From Holdemanella sp. MSK.7.32 (lineage in GTDB: Bacteria > Bacillota_I > Bacilli_A > Erysipelotrichales > Erysipelotrichaceae): a stretch of 26,086 nt of DNA. A program made the position numbers and the translations under genes. This document shows, in pieces, positions 1 to 6,614 of the stretch (position 1 is the first letter of the stretch; each line of letters opens with the position of its first letter). The DNA lies in contig NZ_JANFYN010000031.1 in NCBI RefSeq assembly GCF_024460475.1, positions 1 through 26,086 on the forward strand, read 5' to 3'. The notes beneath the pieces were generated by a model, which saw only the letters and a list, made by a program, of their open reading frames with translations, was not told where the DNA came from and made no database searches.

Positions 1-2
1 AC

Positions 3-272
3 AAAGAGTTATTGAATATCTACCAGGAAAGTGAAAAGGGTGATGTAAAAGTGTGTAGAGCATTAGATGAAATGTTTGAAGAATCAACAAACAAAGGAAT
101 CCAGATGGGTATCAAGCAAGGCATTGAACAAGGTGTTGAGCGTGGTGTAAAAAATACACAAATCAAAATAGCAATCAAAATGCTTGTAAGAAATAATCAA
201 ACACTTGAAGAAATCTCTGAGATTGTTGGACTGGACTTAGATGCATTAAGAGAACTAAAAAAGAGTATTTGA
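3..272 (+). CDS. C-terminal end of an Rpn/PD-(D/E)XK nuclease-family protein (5' end outside window)
   Basis: The frame is open from the left edge (codons AAA GAG TTA TTG), so this is the tail of a longer gene rather than a small gene starting at the TTG at 12. The visible part reads KELLNIYQESEKGDVKVC, then a run of four-residue GI(K/E)QG / GVERG repeats predicted to be a charged helix, then a helical tail ending LDALRELKKSI. This repeat-plus-tail layout is typical of the C-terminus of Rpn-type 'recombination-promoting nuclease / putative transposase' proteins. The catalytic domain would lie upstream and cannot be seen, so the family call rests only on the tail. The same segment is repeated twice downstream in decayed form. 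Confidence 0.6.
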   Translation, partial: KELLNIYQESEKGDVKVCRALDEMFEESTNKGIQMGIKQGIEQGVERGVKNTQIKIAIKMLVRNNQTLEEISEIVGLDLDALRELKKSI

Positions 273-274
273 TT

Positions 275-300
275 GAATGGATGTGTGATCACATCCATTC
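275..300 (+). terminator. Hairpin after tail copy 1
   Basis: A perfect 11-base inverted repeat (GAATGGATGTG / CACATCCATTC) around TGAT lies just after the stop codon. Only TTT follows, so it is a weak intrinsic terminator or an mRNA 3'-end stabiliser. It is duplicated with the repeat unit. Confidence 0.5.
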
Positions 301-347
301 TTTACAAAGTGTGAGGTGATGTAAAGGGGTGTAGAGCATTAGATGAA

Positions 348-584
348 ATGTTTGAAGAATCAACAAGCAAAGGGATCCAGATGGGGATCAAGCAAGGAAT
401 TAAGCAAGGTTTTGAACAAGGAATTGAGCAAGGAATTGAAAAAGGTGTTGAACGTGGTGTAAAAAATACACAAATCAAAATAGCGATTAAAATGCTTGTA
501 AGAAATAATCAAACGCTTGAAGAAATCTCTGAGATTGTTGGACTAGACTTAGATGCATTGAAAGAACTAAAAAAGAGTATTTAA
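348..584 (+). CDS. Second, headless copy of the Rpn-family C-terminal tail (probable remnant)
   Basis: From ATG 348 this encodes 78 residues nearly identical to the tail of the preceding gene but with 12 extra residues (36 bp) in the GI(K/E)QG repeat block. The homologous frame actually begins at 315 (GDVKGCRALDE), directly after an in-frame TGA at 312-314, so the copy lacks its nuclease domain. No Shine-Dalgarno sequence precedes ATG 348; the surrounding bases are coding-like sequence copied from the first gene. It is most simply a tandem-duplication remnant. A translated small coiled peptide cannot be excluded. Confidence 0.45.
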   Translation: MFEESTSKGIQMGIKQGIKQGFEQGIEQGIEKGVERGVKNTQIKIAIKMLVRNNQTLEEISEIVGLDLDALKELKKSI

Positions 585-586
585 TT

Positions 587-612
587 GAATGGATGTGAGA
601 TCACATCCATTC
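587..612 (+). terminator. Hairpin after tail copy 2
   Basis: This is the duplicate of the hairpin at 275-300, with arms that match over 12 bases (GAATGGATGTGA / TCACATCCATTC) and a changed centre. Again only TTT follows it. Confidence 0.5.
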
Positions 613-626
613 TTTACAAAGTGTGA

Positions 627-835
627 GGTGATGTAAAAGTGTGTAGAGCATTAGATGAAATGTTTGAAGAATCAACAAACAAAGGAATCCAGATGGGTAT
701 CAAACATAGTATTGCACTAAATCAATTTGAAGTATATCAAACTATGCTAGACAAAGGTTTCAATGTTAAACTATCGCATCAATCTTTGCAGTGAATGAAG
801 AATTGATTGGAAAGCTTATGATGAAATTCAAGTGA
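627..835 (+). pseudogene. Third, chimeric and frameshifted Rpn-tail remnant
   Basis: Bases 627-703 are identical to the start of copy 1 (39-115); the sequence then switches to an unrelated tail. From ATG 660 the frame reads MFEESTNKGIQMGIK followed by HSIALNQFEVYQTMLDKGF and stops at 792-794. A second frame resumes the protein-like pattern (FAVNEELIGKLMMKFK, stop 833-835), so a one-base indel around 770-785 probably broke it. The new tail resembles the end of a different Rpn-type paralogue, suggesting recombination between family members. Not expected to be functional. Confidence 0.5.
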
Positions 836-844
836 TAGGGGTGC

Positions 845-868
845 GGATATTCGTATCCTTATTTTTTT
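845..868 (+). terminator. Intrinsic terminator upstream of the heat-shock operon
   Basis: GGATA-TTCG-TATCC forms a short stem with a stable UUCG tetraloop (845-858) and is followed by a T-rich run to 868. It isolates the remnants from the hrcA promoter. Confidence 0.7.
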
Positions 869-877
869 GATTGAAAT

Positions 878-904
878 TTAGCACTCAATTGTTGACGGTG
901 CTAA
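878..904 (+). promoter_or_regulatory. CIRCE operator 1 (HrcA binding site)
   Basis: The left half TTAGCACTC (878-886) matches the CIRCE consensus perfectly. After exactly 9 bases the right half CGGTGCTAA (896-904) matches 7 of 9 positions of GAGTGCTAA. The site covers the -35 box of the hrcA promoter (892-897), so bound HrcA would block RNA polymerase. Confidence 0.88.
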
Positions 905-919
905 AAATTGTGATATACT
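892..919 (+). promoter_or_regulatory. Sigma-A promoter of the hrcA-grpE-dnaK-dnaJ operon
   Basis: The -35 TTGACG (892-897) and -10 TATACT (914-919) are 16 bases apart, with an extended -10 TG at 911-912. Transcription should start near 926, leaving a short leader to the hrcA ATG at 963. Confidence 0.82.
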
Positions 920-920
920 A

Positions 921-947
921 ATAGCAGACAAGGAAAATGAGTGCTAG
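921..947 (+). promoter_or_regulatory. Second, degenerate CIRCE-like operator
   Basis: ATAGCAGAC (921-929; 6 of 9 matches to TTAGCACTC), exactly 9 bases, then GAGTGCTAG (939-947; 8 of 9 matches to GAGTGCTAA). It spans the predicted transcription start and abuts the hrcA ribosome binding site AAGGAGG (948-954). The exact 9-base spacer makes chance less likely, but the left half is weak. Confidence 0.6.
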
Positions 948-962
948 AAGGAGGTCTTCACA

Positions 963-2015
963 ATGGAAATCACACAACGTCAAAAGATAATCTTTAAAAC
1001 AATAGTTGAAGAGTTTACTCGTTGTGCAGAACCAGTTGGTTCGAAGACTTTAATGGAACTTCTAGATTTCCCGGTTTCATCTGCAACCATCCGTAATGAG
1101 ATGGCGACACTTGAGAAGTTAGGGTTGTTAGAGAAGACACATACTTCGAGTGGTCGAATTCCGAGTCAAAAAGGCTACAGGTACTATGTTGAACATCTTA
1201 TGGAAGCGGATTTGGATGCTTCTACAAAGAATGCTTTACAGCAAGTCTTTAGTGAAAGGCATTATTCGTTAGAAGAAGTTGTTCAAAAGAGCTGTGATAT
1301 TTTGTCACACATGACAAATTTGACCAGTGTTGTTCTAGGACCTGATAGCAGGCATCAGACTTTACAGCATGTACAGTTGATTCCAATCAACAATCAAAGT
1401 GCTGTTGCGATCATTGTCACAGATCAAGGACATACAGAAAATAAAGTGTTCCAATTTGGTACAGATGTGTCCATGCAGGATATTCAAAATTGCACAGATT
1501 TATTAAATGACCAGTTAGTGGGAACGCCAATTGAAGATGTTGTTGGCAAAATGAAAGAAATTGAACCAATGATGGCAGCAAAACTTGTTCGACATGAAGT
1601 TTTGTTTGAAGCGTTCGTTTCAGCCTTTATGCGATTTGCGACAGAGAAAGTTGCGGTTTCTGGACGAAGCAATATGTTGTATCAGCCAGAGTTCAGTGAC
1701 ATCAACAAGTTGAAACAAATGATGCGTATATTGGAAAATGGAAACTTATTCCATCAATGGACGGATCAAGAGGGGAATGTAGCAATCCAGATTGGTGAAA
1801 GAAACGAGTTGTTACAAATCGGAGATTGTTCAGTATTAACGACAAAATTCCATTATAACAGCGATGAGGAAGGACAATTAATGGTTGTTGGTCCAAATCG
1901 AATGCAATATTCCAAGGTCGTAGCCTTGATGGATTATATGTCAAATGTCATCGAAGACGTCTTTGGGACAGACAAAGATAAGGGAGGTGCCAACGATGAG
2001 CAAAGAAGAAACTAA
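963..2015 (+). CDS. hrcA: Heat-inducible transcription repressor HrcA
   Basis: HrcA represses class I heat-shock genes by binding CIRCE; its activity is tuned by the GroEL chaperonin in well-studied Bacillota. The 350-residue length is usual for the family. The N-terminus has the expected winged-helix segment (residues about 1-75: RQKIIFKTIVEEF, PVGSKTL, SSATIRNEMATLEKLG, TSSGRIPSQKGYRYYV), where the SATIRNEM recognition helix and the SGRIPS wing are hallmarks. The rest is the HrcA dimerisation/inserted domain. The start ATG follows AAGGAGG by 8 bases. It is first in the operon behind two CIRCE-like sites, so it should autoregulate. Its 3' end overlaps grpE by 20 bases. Confidence 0.97.
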   Translation: MEITQRQKIIFKTIVEEFTRCAEPVGSKTLMELLDFPVSSATIRNEMATLEKLGLLEKTHTSSGRIPSQKGYRYYVEHLMEADLDASTKNALQQVFSERHYSLEEVVQKSCDILSHMTNLTSVVLGPDSRHQTLQHVQLIPINNQSAVAIIVTDQGHTENKVFQFGTDVSMQDIQNCTDLLNDQLVGTPIEDVVGKMKEIEPMMAAKLVRHEVLFEAFVSAFMRFATEKVAVSGRSNMLYQPEFSDINKLKQMMRILENGNLFHQWTDQEGNVAIQIGERNELLQIGDCSVLTTKFHYNSDEEGQLMVVGPNRMQYSKVVALMDYMSNVIEDVFGTDKDKGGANDEQRRN

Positions 2016-2547
2016 AGAAGTAAAAGAAGAAACAAAAGAAGAAACAAAAGAAGAAGTTGTTGAAGAGGCAACTGAAGAAAAGAAAGAACCTAGTTCAGAC
2101 GAAATTATTGAAGGCTTGAAGGCAGAACTGGACAAGGCAAAAAATGATGTAGCACGTGCTTATGCAGATACAGAAAACATGAAGAAACGTCTACAGAAAG
2201 ATGCAGATGCAACTCGAAAATATCGCTTCCAACAGCCAGCAACGGAAATCTTGCCAATTCTTGATTCAATGGAAATGGCTTTGAAAGTACAAACCGAGGA
2301 TGAAGCAATTAAGAATTATGTCAAAGGTTTTGAGATGATTCATAAACAATTGAAAGGTGTGCTGGAAAAAGAAGGCGTACAGGAAATAGATGCAGCCGAT
2401 AAACCATTCGACCACAATACAATGCAGGCTTTAATGCAAGAGAAAAAAGAAGGCGTTGAAAGTGGAATGGTTATTGAAGTATTACAAAAAGGATATATGT
2501 TGAAGGATCGTATTTTACGACCAGCATTAGTAAAGGTAAGCGAATAG
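1996..2547 (+). CDS. grpE: Nucleotide exchange factor GrpE
   Basis: GrpE is the DnaK cochaperone that releases ADP and substrate. ATG 1996 is preferred over the in-frame ATG at 1945 because GGGAGGTG lies at 1982-1989 and because 1945 would add 17 residues unlike GrpE; this gives 183 residues. Residues 1-37 are an acidic, Glu/Lys-rich low-complexity arm (repeats of KEET). Next comes the long dimerisation helix (ELDKAKNDVARAYADTENM), then the beta-domain ending in the family signature GYMLKDRILRPALVKVSE. It overlaps the hrcA end by 20 bases, indicating translational coupling, and dnaK follows 13 bases downstream. Confidence 0.96.
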   Translation: MSKEETKEVKEETKEETKEEVVEEATEEKKEPSSDEIIEGLKAELDKAKNDVARAYADTENMKKRLQKDADATRKYRFQQPATEILPILDSMEMALKVQTEDEAIKNYVKGFEMIHKQLKGVLEKEGVQEIDAADKPFDHNTMQALMQEKKEGVESGMVIEVLQKGYMLKDRILRPALVKVSE

Positions 2548-2560
2548 GGAGGTAATTATC

Positions 2561-4366
2561 ATGAGTAAAATTATTGGTATTGACTTAGGTACAACAAATA
2601 GCTGTGTTGCTGTTATGGAAGGTAAAGATTGTAAAGTAATTCCTAACCCAGAAGGAAATCGTACAACACCAAGTGTTGTTGCGTTTAAAGATGGAGAACG
2701 TATTATTGGTGATGCTGCAAAACGTCAGGCAGTCACAAATAAAAACACAATTAGTTCAATTAAGCGTTTGATGGGAACAAATGAAAAAGTAGAGGCTGAA
2801 GGAAAATCATATACACCACAAGAAATTAGTGCAATGATCCTTCAATACTTGAAATCATATGCAGAAGATTACTTAGGAGAAAAAGTAACAAAGGCTGTTA
2901 TCACAGTTCCTGCATACTTCAACGATGCTCAGCGTCAAGCAACTAAAGATGCTGGTAAAATTGCTGGATTAGAAGTAGAACGTATTATCAACGAACCAAC
3001 AGCTGCAGCATTGGCTTATGGTATTGATAAAACAGATAAAGAAGAAAAAGTATTGATCTATGACTTAGGTGGAGGTACTTTCGATGTTAGTATCCTTGAT
3101 TTAGCTGATGGAACATTTGAAGTATTATCAACAAACGGAGATACTCACTTAGGTGGAGATGACTTCGATAACGTATTAGTAAACTGGATGGTTGATACAT
3201 TCAAGAAAGATAACGCAATTGACTTGTCACAAGATCCAATGGCTATGCAACGTTTAAAAGAAGCTGCTGAAAAAGCGAAAAAAGATTTAAGTGGTGTAAT
3301 GCAGACACAAATTAGCTTACCATTTATTTCAGCAGGTCCTGCTGGTCCATTGCACTTTGATACAACATTAACTCGTGCTAAATTTGATGATATGACTAAA
3401 CATTTAGTAGAACGTACATTGATTCCAATTGAAAATGCATTAAGAGATGCGAAATTGTCTAAATCTGATATCGACGAAGTATTATTAGTTGGTGGATCTA
3501 CTCGTATTCCAGCTGTTCAAGAAGCTGTACGCAAAGCATTAGGAAAAGATCCTAACCACTCTGTTAACCCAGATGAAGCTGTAGCTATGGGTGCTGCAAT
3601 CCAAGGTGGAGTTATCTCAGGTGATGTAAATGATGTATTATTACTAGATGTTACACCATTATCATTAGGTATCGAAACTATGGGTGGAGTTATGACAGTG
3701 TTGATCCCCCGTAACACTACAATCCCAACAAGTAAATCACAGATTTTCTCAACAGCTGCTGATAACCAACCAGCTGTAGATATCCGTGTATTACAAGGTG
3801 AACGTCCAATGGCTAACGACAACAAAGAATTAGGTAACTTCCAATTAAACGGAATTGCACCAGCTCGTCGTGGAGTTCCTCAAATTGAAGTTAAATTTGA
3901 TATTGATGCCAACGGTATCGTACACGTAAGTGCTACAGATAAGGGTACTGGTAAAGAACAACACATCACAATTCAAAACTCTAGTGGATTGAGTGATGAA
4001 GAAATCGATCGTATGGTTCGTGAAGCTGAAGATAACAAGGCTGAAGATGAAAAACGTAAGGAAGAAATTGATTTACGTAACAAAGCTGAAGGCTTCATTG
4101 CACAAATCGATGGAATGTTAGAAGACAATAAAGATAAGATTGATCCAAAACAAGCTGAAGAAACTAAGAAATTGCGTGATGATCTACAAAAATCTTTAGA
4201 TGAAAATAACATGGAAGAAGTTAAGGCTAAATTAGACATGCTTGAAAAAGCAGCAATGCAGGCAGGACAAGCAATGTATAACCAGCCAAATGGTGATGCA
4301 ACTTCACAATCAACACAAACTCACTCAGGTGATGATGTAGTTGACGGTGAATTCACTGAGAAGTAA
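2561..4366 (+). CDS. dnaK: Chaperone protein DnaK (Hsp70)
   Basis: Hsp70 chaperone that folds cytosolic proteins in ATP-driven cycles with DnaJ and GrpE. It is full-length for a Gram-positive DnaK at 601 residues. Signatures: IGIDLGTTNS at the N-terminus (phosphate loop 1), IYDLGGGTFDVSILD (phosphate loop 2), VLLVGGSTRIPAVQ, then the linker DVLLLDVTPLSLGIET into the peptide-binding beta domain. The helical lid follows, with a flexible acidic C-terminal tail (GDDVVDGEFTEK). AGGGAGG precedes the ATG. Codon choice is strongly biased, as expected for an abundant protein. Confidence 0.98.
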   Translation: MSKIIGIDLGTTNSCVAVMEGKDCKVIPNPEGNRTTPSVVAFKDGERIIGDAAKRQAVTNKNTISSIKRLMGTNEKVEAEGKSYTPQEISAMILQYLKSYAEDYLGEKVTKAVITVPAYFNDAQRQATKDAGKIAGLEVERIINEPTAAALAYGIDKTDKEEKVLIYDLGGGTFDVSILDLADGTFEVLSTNGDTHLGGDDFDNVLVNWMVDTFKKDNAIDLSQDPMAMQRLKEAAEKAKKDLSGVMQTQISLPFISAGPAGPLHFDTTLTRAKFDDMTKHLVERTLIPIENALRDAKLSKSDIDEVLLVGGSTRIPAVQEAVRKALGKDPNHSVNPDEAVAMGAAIQGGVISGDVNDVLLLDVTPLSLGIETMGGVMTVLIPRNTTIPTSKSQIFSTAADNQPAVDIRVLQGERPMANDNKELGNFQLNGIAPARRGVPQIEVKFDIDANGIVHVSATDKGTGKEQHITIQNSSGLSDEEIDRMVREAEDNKAEDEKRKEEIDLRNKAEGFIAQIDGMLEDNKDKIDPKQAEETKKLRDDLQKSLDENNMEEVKAKLDMLEKAAMQAGQAMYNQPNGDATSQSTQTHSGDDVVDGEFTEK

Positions 4367-4384
4367 AATAAATAAGCAACATTT

Positions 4385-4409
4385 GAAGTTCTAGCCCCGC
4401 TAGAACTTC
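4385..4409 (+). terminator. Strong intercistronic hairpin between dnaK and dnaJ
   Basis: A perfect 11-bp stem (GAAGTTCTAGC / GCTAGAACTTC) around a CCC loop. It is followed by CTTCGTATCG rather than a T-run, so it is better read as a partial attenuator or an mRNA-stabilising/processing element that lowers dnaJ relative to dnaK than as a true terminator. Confidence 0.6.
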
Positions 4410-4433
4410 TTCGTATCGTATGGAGGGATTCAC

Positions 4434-5546
4434 ATGGCAGAAAAACGTGACTATTATGAAGTGCTTGGCGTCAGCAAAAGTGCTACACCAGATGAAATTA
4501 AAAAGGCCTATCGAAAATTGGCCATGAAATATCACCCCGATCGAAATCATGAACCTGGAGCTGAAGATAAGTTCAAGGAAATCAATGAAGCTTATGAAGT
4601 ATTAAGCGATGAGAAAAAACGTGCAACATATGATCAATTTGGTCATGCAGGTATGGATGGAGCCTTTGGGCAAGGTGGTGGATTCTCTCAAGGATTCACA
4701 GATTTTGGCGATTTAGGAGACATCTTCGGTTCGTTCTTTGGTGGAGGATTTGGCGGTGGAGGATCTCGCCGTTCAAGTAACCAGCCTCGACAAGGACAAG
4801 ACCGTTACATGCAGATGCGCATTGATTTCATGGATTCAATTTTTGGTAAAACAGAAACGATTTCATTGGATGTGGATGAAACATGTAAACACTGTAACGG
4901 GTCTGGAGCTGAAAACCCAAGTGATGTGCAGACATGTCCTACATGCCATGGTTCTGGATATGTTATGTCTCAACAAAGAACACCATTTGGTGTGATTCAG
5001 CAACAAAGCGTATGTCCAGATTGTCATGGTACAGGTAAGAAAGTTACACGTGCATGCTCCCATTGTCATGGAAAAGGATATGAGCACCGTCGTGTAAAAC
5101 TAGATATTAAGATTCCAGCAGGCATTCAATCAGGTCAACAGATTCGTATTCCTGGAAAAGGTGAAAGAGGAACAAATGGAGGGCCTAATGGCGATTTATA
5201 CATCGAAATTATGGTTACGCCACATCCAACTTTCAAACGCGAAGACAACAATATCTTCATTAAAGTTCCAATCAGTTCAATTGATGCGACAATTGGATGT
5301 ACGATTCAAGTACCAACAGTATATGGCGATGTTGAATTGAAAATTCCTGAAGGAACACAGCCAAACACTAAGTTCCGTCTAAAAGGAAAAGGTGTAAAAT
5401 CTCGTTCAGGACAAGGGGATGAATTTGTAGAAGTACAGGTTGAAATTCCACGTAAAGTATCTCGCAGAGAAAGAGAGCTATATGAAGAATTAAAATCAGG
5501 ACAATCTGAATCTCCTTTTGAAAGATTTAAAAGAGCATTTAAGTAA
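4434..5546 (+). CDS. dnaJ: Chaperone protein DnaJ (Hsp40)
   Basis: DnaJ delivers substrates to DnaK and stimulates its ATPase. All class A modules are present in order: J-domain (residues about 4-70) with the essential HPD in KYHPDRN; a Gly/Phe-rich region (GQGGGFSQGF through FGGGFGGGG); four zinc-binding CxxCxGxG motifs (CKHCNGSG, CPTCHGSG, CPDCHGTG, CSHCHGKG); and the C-terminal substrate-binding beta domains. At 370 residues it is normal length. Start: ATG 4434 after GGAGGG. It is the last gene of the CIRCE-controlled operon. Confidence 0.98.
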   Translation: MAEKRDYYEVLGVSKSATPDEIKKAYRKLAMKYHPDRNHEPGAEDKFKEINEAYEVLSDEKKRATYDQFGHAGMDGAFGQGGGFSQGFTDFGDLGDIFGSFFGGGFGGGGSRRSSNQPRQGQDRYMQMRIDFMDSIFGKTETISLDVDETCKHCNGSGAENPSDVQTCPTCHGSGYVMSQQRTPFGVIQQQSVCPDCHGTGKKVTRACSHCHGKGYEHRRVKLDIKIPAGIQSGQQIRIPGKGERGTNGGPNGDLYIEIMVTPHPTFKREDNNIFIKVPISSIDATIGCTIQVPTVYGDVELKIPEGTQPNTKFRLKGKGVKSRSGQGDEFVEVQVEIPRKVSRRERELYEELKSGQSESPFERFKRAFK

Positions 5547-5550
5547 ACGA

Positions 5551-5587
5551 AAAGAGCAGTTTTATTTCTGCTCTTTCTTTTTTTTTA
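5551..5587. terminator. Bidirectional terminator between dnaJ and the thioesterase gene
   Basis: Stem AAAGAGCAG (5551-5559) / CTGCTCTTT (5568-5576) followed by a T-rich run to 5587 on the plus strand, with an A-rich stretch on the other side that serves the minus strand. The stop codon of the minus-strand gene lies inside the loop, so the convergent genes share it. Confidence 0.85.
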
Positions 5588-5993
5588 TTTTGTCAGAATC
5601 TAAGAAGAACATTGTGAATGTGGCACGAGAAAGAAGTACGTTTTCATCATTGAAGATAAATACCTCATATACTCCAGTTGTTCTTCCACTTGAGATTTCT
5701 TGGGCGATTCCAATCAATTTGCCACCACGACCAGGCTTAATATAATTAATTGTACCCGTAAGTGTAACGCTATCTCTTCCTGTCGCAAAGCTTGCTGCTC
5801 CGGCGACTGTGTCAGCCAAAGAGAAAAGGGCTCCACCATGGACAAAGCCATGTATATTTAAAATTTGTTCATCAATAATCATTTCTACCTTCGCAAAACC
5901 ATGGCGAACTTCTGTTACACGCATGTCATTGCTTTGCAGAAATTGACTCGAACTATTTAGACGATCCATTAAAGCCTGCATATTTTCTTCCAT
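5562..5993 (-). CDS. PaaI/YdiI-type hotdog-fold thioesterase
   Basis: A small hotdog-fold acyl-CoA thioesterase of the PaaI/4HBT group, 143 residues. The motif HGFVHGGALFSLADTVAGAA carries the family's HGG turn and the catalytic-helix acidic residue (Asp in LADT). The C-terminal half has the expected beta-strands (VTLTGTINYIKPG, TTGVYEVFIF). Substrate cannot be told from sequence. The start is ATG 5993 (minus strand), because GGAGG (plus-strand CCTCC 6000-6004) sits 6 bases upstream; an in-frame TTG two codons earlier would abut the ribosome binding site directly. The lysine-rich C-terminus (KIKKKKEQK) is encoded by the terminator itself. It converges on dnaJ and diverges from the gene at 6072. 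Confidence 0.85.
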   Translation of the reverse strand: MEENMQALMDRLNSSSQFLQSNDMRVTEVRHGFAKVEMIIDEQILNIHGFVHGGALFSLADTVAGAASFATGRDSVTLTGTINYIKPGRGGKLIGIAQEISSGRTTGVYEVFIFNDENVLLSRATFTMFFLDSDKIKKKKEQK

Positions 5994-6016
5994 AAACAAC
6001 CTCCAACAATGCTTTT

Positions 6017-6025
6017 ATTATAGCA
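6017..6025 (-). promoter_or_regulatory. Extended -10 promoter of the thioesterase gene
   Basis: Read on the minus strand, TGCTATAAT gives a perfect -10 with the extended TGn element. No good -35 is found 16-18 bases upstream, which an extended -10 can compensate for. Confidence 0.6.
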
Positions 6026-6033
6026 TGAAATGA

Positions 6034-6042
6034 TGATATAAT
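6034..6042 (+). promoter_or_regulatory. Extended -10 promoter of the 6072-7706 gene trio
   Basis: TGATATAAT is a perfect -10 with an extended TGn element, about 30 bases upstream of ATG 6072. It lies back-to-back with the minus-strand -10 element, leaving only 8 bases between the two. Confidence 0.6.
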
Positions 6043-6071
6043 GCTTTATGTACTTAAAAAGGAGACGGATT

Positions 6072-6614
6072 ATGGATTCAAATAATATATTTTTTAAAAT
6101 CGTTGTGGGTGTTGTATTAGTTGGATACATGGCATTCATATTTTATCAAAGCTTAAAAGGTGGGCTTGCCTACAAAAAGGAATTTGAAAACTTTAAAAAC
6201 TCACATAAACACTACGAAACAATGGTCGATGGTGGCTATTGGGTAGGGGTCATGGTTGCGATGGCTGTTTTGGCATTTGTTTTGATGTTTATGGCACCAA
6301 AATTAGCTTCCAATGGACAAACGTATTATTACTATTTAGCATATGGATGTATTGGACTTGTATTTTTAGGACTAGCCATTGATTCCTATACACACCGTCG
6401 TATTTATTTCACAGAAGAAGGGTTCTTCTTTGAAGATACATATTATCGTTATCGTATGCTTGCGAATTTTGAATTTAAAAATGGTATTGTGGCACGCAAC
6501 TGCAATGTGTTAATGAGCAACCGCGATAAGATCGTAGTCACAAAAAAGATGGGTGAAACATTACAGGAAAAACAAAAAGCATTTAAAAAAGCTAAGAAAG
6601 AACGTCGAAAATAA
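6072..6614 (+). CDS. Membrane protein of unknown function, three predicted TM helices
   Basis: Not recognised as a named family. The 180-residue protein has hydrophobic helices at about residues 7-27 (IVVGVVLVGYMAFIF), 53-73 (GVMVAMAVLAFVLMFM) and 83-103 (YLAYGCIGLVFLGLAI). A cytoplasmic-looking C-terminal part (RRIYFTEEGFFFEDTYYRYR) is reminiscent of the small PH-like/YcxB-type domains found after TM pairs, and the tail is very basic (KAFKKAKKERRK). ATG 6072 is chosen over the in-frame ATG 6048 because GGAG lies at 6061-6064 and because 6048 falls at the predicted transcription start. Its stop overlaps the next start (TAATG), implying coupled translation. Confidence 0.75.
   Translation: MDSNNIFFKIVVGVVLVGYMAFIFYQSLKGGLAYKKEFENFKNSHKHYETMVDGGYWVGVMVAMAVLAFVLMFMAPKLASNGQTYYYYLAYGCIGLVFLGLAIDSYTHRRIYFTEEGFFFEDTYYRYRMLANFEFKNGIVARNCNVLMSNRDKIVVTKKMGETLQEKQKAFKKAKKERRK

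Larger units (their letters stand above)
39..703 (+). repeat. Three tandem direct repeats of an Rpn gene 3' end
   Basis: The units start at 39, 315 and 627, each with GGTGATGTAAA. Offsets are 276 and 312 bp; the 36-bp difference is exactly the expanded GI(K/E)QG repeat block in unit 2. Units 1 and 2 include the whole gene tail plus a hairpin and the TTTACAAAGTG spacer; unit 3 is only 77 bp long and matches unit 1 rather than unit 2. Confidence 0.85.

Noticed and set aside
275..612. CRISPR array suggested by regularly repeated hairpins at 275 and 587
   Set aside because: Only two copies 312 bases apart, each inside a duplicated coding unit, with no short unique spacers and no cas genes.
1945..1995. 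Longer GrpE start at ATG 1945
   Set aside because: Adds 17 residues read from an alternate frame of hrcA; a proper GGGAGG ribosome binding site precedes ATG 1996.
4738..4995. Cysteine-rich 85-codon frame inside dnaJ
   Set aside because: An out-of-frame shadow of the glycine-rich and zinc-finger regions of dnaJ, with no start signals.
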